A stretch of DNA of 36,682 nucleotides from JACQGZ01 sp036004665 (GTDB taxonomy: Bacteria > Sysuimicrobiota > Sysuimicrobiia > Sysuimicrobiales > Humicultoraceae). Below, in pieces: positions 35,188-36,682 of this stretch. The DNA is taken from positions 1 to 36,682 of the forward strand of contig DASYRG010000037.1 of NCBI GenBank assembly GCA_036004665.1, in the 5' to 3' direction. Made by a program: the position numbers and the translations under genes. The notes under the pieces were generated by a model. The model did not search any database. It was given only the letters and a program-made list of their open reading frames with translations, and was not told where the DNA came from. The first letter of the stretch is position 1, and every line of letters starts with the position of its first letter.

Positions 35188-35552
35188 GCACGATCCACCC
35201 GAGTCACCTCATTTGCCAGAAATGGTGTGTAGACCTGAACGGGCGAATCCTTGAGCTTCCCCATCAGTTCCGCGCTAGGCGTGCCGCATACCTCTCCAGA
35301 CCCAGAGCATGTCTGAAAAATCGCGGCCATTGTGTCCCCCAGATTCTTGTGATGATCCAAGAGGGCCTGCGAGTCGCGGTACCGCTCAAATACTAGACAC
35401 TCGGTGTTGTCGCTGTTGAAGTACAACTCGTACTGCAAAGTCCCGGTGTCTCTAGTGCGCACCAATTCCGCGCATTTCGCGGCGAGACGCTTGAACTCGT
35501 CAAGCCTGCCATCATGGATTTTGAGTCTAGCGACACATTGAAGTTCGCGCAT
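35118..35552 (-). CDS. Antibiotic biosynthesis monooxygenase-like (ABM, ferredoxin-like fold) cassette protein
   Basis: ATG at 35552 with AGGAGG at 8-nt spacing. Residues 1-113 (MRELQCVARLKIHDGRLDEF, LQYELYFNSDNTECLVFERY, KDSPVQVYTPFL) fit small dimeric ABM/YgiN-type proteins. From about residue 114 (NEVTRVDRASK) the frame runs into the ubiB fragment, so the last 30 residues are not native; the related copy at 33643 stops at LAA. Starts 51 bp after an attC R' box, as expected of an integron cassette. Confidence 0.75.
   Translation of the reverse strand: MRELQCVARLKIHDGRLDEFKRLAAKCAELVRTRDTGTLQYELYFNSDNTECLVFERYRDSQALLDHHKNLGDTMAAIFQTCSGSGEVCGTPSAELMGKLKDSPVQVYTPFLANEVTRVDRASKACRPSGFRSRSSSSPANARS
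35215..35494. repeat. 280-bp direct repeat, copy 2
   Basis: Partner of 33650-33929. This copy lies within the complete monooxygenase-like gene and continues to its proper start, so it is the parent form; copy 1 lost the first 18 or so codons. Confidence 0.9.
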
Positions 35553-35602
35553 TGCCCTTACCTCCTGCTCTTACCTCAAGACGTTGGATATCTAGCCGCG
35601 CC

Positions 35603-35719
35603 GCTTAACGACTTATGCGGTTCACCCGCCGCGCGGAAACTGCGATCGGCTCGAGATTCGGGATGATCATCTCGCGACCTACCACGTGCCGCGCGGTCGG
35701 GTGCAACCGCGAGTTGGGC
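35603..35719 (-). other. attC site (117 bp) after the NTF2-like cassette
   Basis: Minus strand: R'' GCCCAAC (35713-35719), R' GTTAAGC (35603-35609). Arms 35689-35710 and 35617-35636 pair over 20 bp (GCGGTT, CACCCG, CCGCGCGG) with two extra bases, at 35697 and 35704, only on the 5' arm of the minus strand: the extrahelical bases that orient attC. Read as protein this gives PPNSRLHPTA, which I recall from read-through of environmental attC sites. The central 50 bp form the variable loop. Confidence 0.85.
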
Positions 35720-35789
35720 GGCAAACCAAGGTCGCGCGCTTGATGCATGAGGGCACTGCGGGTGCGTGCAACCTCCCGGAAACCGGTCT

Positions 35790-36212
35790 TTAAGGCGCGG
35801 TCCCGAGTTGCGACATGAGAGTGCCCGTATCGAAGTAGTCTCGCTCGGCGACGACCAGTCCATCTGCCCCAAAATCGAACATCCATACCGCCGGTAACTC
35901 TATGTGTCGGCCGCTAGCCGCGATGGCTTGGCCATCACCCAAATCTATGGAGCCCGTGTTCGTCGCGCGAAGGACGACCTCAACGGCGACTCGCGCGCCA
36001 TCTCGCAAGAGCGACCGTACGTCTACCTCGATATCGCTGAAAGCCTCGAAGAGTGCCCGCTCGCCGTCTCGAATAGCGCCACGTCCTTGCAGCGGCGCCG
36101 GAGCCAGTGGATGTTCCTGAACGGCATCTACGGCAAAGAGCGCACCGTAACCGTCCGCATCGGCTCGCCGAACGGTCTCTATGAGTTGATCTATGACGTC
36201 GCTCTCGCTCAC
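35790..36212 (-). CDS. NTF2-like (SnoaL-type) cassette protein
   Basis: 140 residues from GTG 36212 with GGGAAAGG just upstream; an earlier TTG at 36251 lies within the attC R' box and is less likely. Cone-fold features: VIDQLIETVRRADADGYGAL, FAVDAVQEHPLAP, RGAIRDGERALFEAFSDIEV and VWMFDFGADGLVVAERDYFD. Such proteins include ester cyclases, steroid isomerase-like enzymes and binding proteins; the substrate is unknown. Flanked by an attC on both sides, so it is one complete cassette. Confidence 0.82.
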   Translation of the reverse strand: MSESDVIDQLIETVRRADADGYGALFAVDAVQEHPLAPAPLQGRGAIRDGERALFEAFSDIEVDVRSLLRDGARVAVEVVLRATNTGSIDLGDGQAIAASGRHIELPAVWMFDFGADGLVVAERDYFDTGTLMSQLGTAP

Positions 36213-36245
36213 GACCTTTCCCTTTCGGTCTCGACCGACGAGTCC

Positions 36246-36329
36246 GGCCAACGATAGGGGCGTTCAGCGGCGGGCGCGGGAGGGAGCGCAGCGACCGACG
36301 CGGTCGTCCGCTGCAACGGCGGGTTGGGC
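36246..36329 (-). other. attC site (84 bp) between reductase 2 and NTF2-like cassettes
   Basis: Minus strand: R'' GCCCAAC (36323-36329); L'' GTTGCAGCGG (36308-36317); L' CCGCTGAAC (36262-36270); R' GTTGGCC (36246-36252, one mismatch to GTTRRRY). L'' and L' pair except for one extra G on the L'' side, the classical extrahelical base. It starts 95 bp after the reductase 2 stop and ends 34 bp before the next start. Confidence 0.8.
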
Positions 36330-36423
36330 GGTGCGCTACTTGTGGACACGCCGTTGGCGCTTCGCGCGTGAACGTCTCATCGAGACAAAGCTCACCGCCG
36401 GGCGAGAAAGGTGTGGGGTAGGA

Positions 36424-36682
36424 TTACGCCTTGCGTACTGGGTAGCGCAGGTGTGTAACGCCGACGCCCGGGATCACCGTCGGGTTGCCAAGGACCGCAG
36501 GCGTGCCGGCGAGGTGGTCAAAGAGTCGAACTCCGGAGCCAAGAAGAACCGCCGCGATGTCGACGTGGATTTCGTCGAGGAGGCCAGCATTCAGGCACTG
36601 CTGGATGGTGTCAGCGCCGTGGACCCCAACGGACTTCCCGGCGGCGGCGGCTTTGGCTTGGTTCACGGCGCTTTCGATGCCG
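36424..36682 (-). CDS. RibD C-terminal domain / dihydrofolate reductase-like protein 2, 5' end outside window
   Basis: The C-terminal 86 codons are in the window: VGVHGADTIQQCLNAGLLDE and IHVDIAAVLLGSGVRLFDHL match the end of RibD_C family proteins, similar to but clearly distinct from reductase 1 at 34362-34916. The frame is open to the window edge. Followed downstream by an attC site, so it is an integron cassette gene. Confidence 0.8.
   Translation of the reverse strand, partial: GIESAVNQAKAAAAGKSVGVHGADTIQQCLNAGLLDEIHVDIAAVLLGSGVRLFDHLAGTPAVLGNPTVIPGVGVTHLRYPVRKA

Noticed and set aside
35605..35886. Small minus-strand protein containing PPNSRLHPTA
   Set aside because: This is read-through of the attC site at 35603-35719, not a gene.

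Overview
This is a GC-rich bacterial chromosome segment. Genes are packed tightly, often with stop/start overlaps, and nearly all lie on the minus strand up to about 23.1 kb. Gene order recalls the Firmicutes yyaF-rpsF-ssb-rpsR ... yybS-rplI-dnaB neighbourhood. The window also has a Gram-positive-type LexA box, an HspR-controlled chaperone operon, yyzM/DUF951 next to ychF, and a fused MFS/spermidine synthase-like protein. I infer an uncultured Terrabacteria-type lineage (Armatimonadota-, Chloroflexota- or Firmicutes-related). The exact phylum cannot be read from the sequence.

Layout. (1) 1-7.3 kb, minus strand: rpsF-ssb-rpsR-yybS-rplI-lonB from one extended -10 promoter, then dnaB. The dnaB gene carries one complete intein in its P-loop and the start of a second intein, and has a LexA-type box in its leader. 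(2) 7.4-13.6 kb: a peptide-type ABC importer (binding protein plus two permeases, no ATPases here), a frameshifted NAD-dependent epimerase, ychF, an NTF2-like protein and DUF951. (3) 13.6-23.1 kb: a spermidine synthase-like membrane protein, then one chaperone operon hspR-hsp20-dnaK-grpE-[GIY-YIG-like]-cbpA-[membrane protein]-clpB from a sigma-70 type promoter. (4) 23.4-33.3 kb: trxB, a secreted trypsin-like protease, trxA, a TPR protein, lexA translationally coupled to a small tail-anchored protein, a glutamine amidotransferase plus aldehyde dehydrogenase pair, mazEF, a short-chain dehydrogenase, a GCS2-type ligase and a histidine phosphatase.

(5) 33.3-36.7 kb is different in character: small cassette-like genes, broken gene pieces, and integron attC recombination sites. 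Two attC sites (36246-36329 and 35603-35719) have R boxes and an imperfect palindrome with extrahelical bases on one arm. A third (33551-33600) resembles the aadA-type 59-base element but lacks one R box, and a half-site lies at 33486-33517. The cassettes, read on the minus strand, encode two RibD/DHFR-like reductases, an NTF2-like protein and a monooxygenase-like protein. The distal end of the array is scrambled: a 280-bp duplication, an aarF/ubiB gene split in two around a reductase gene, and an aminotransferase gene broken by a local inversion. The array continues past the right edge, where any integrase would lie. This part is the strongest candidate for an unusual system; a misassembly must be excluded first.
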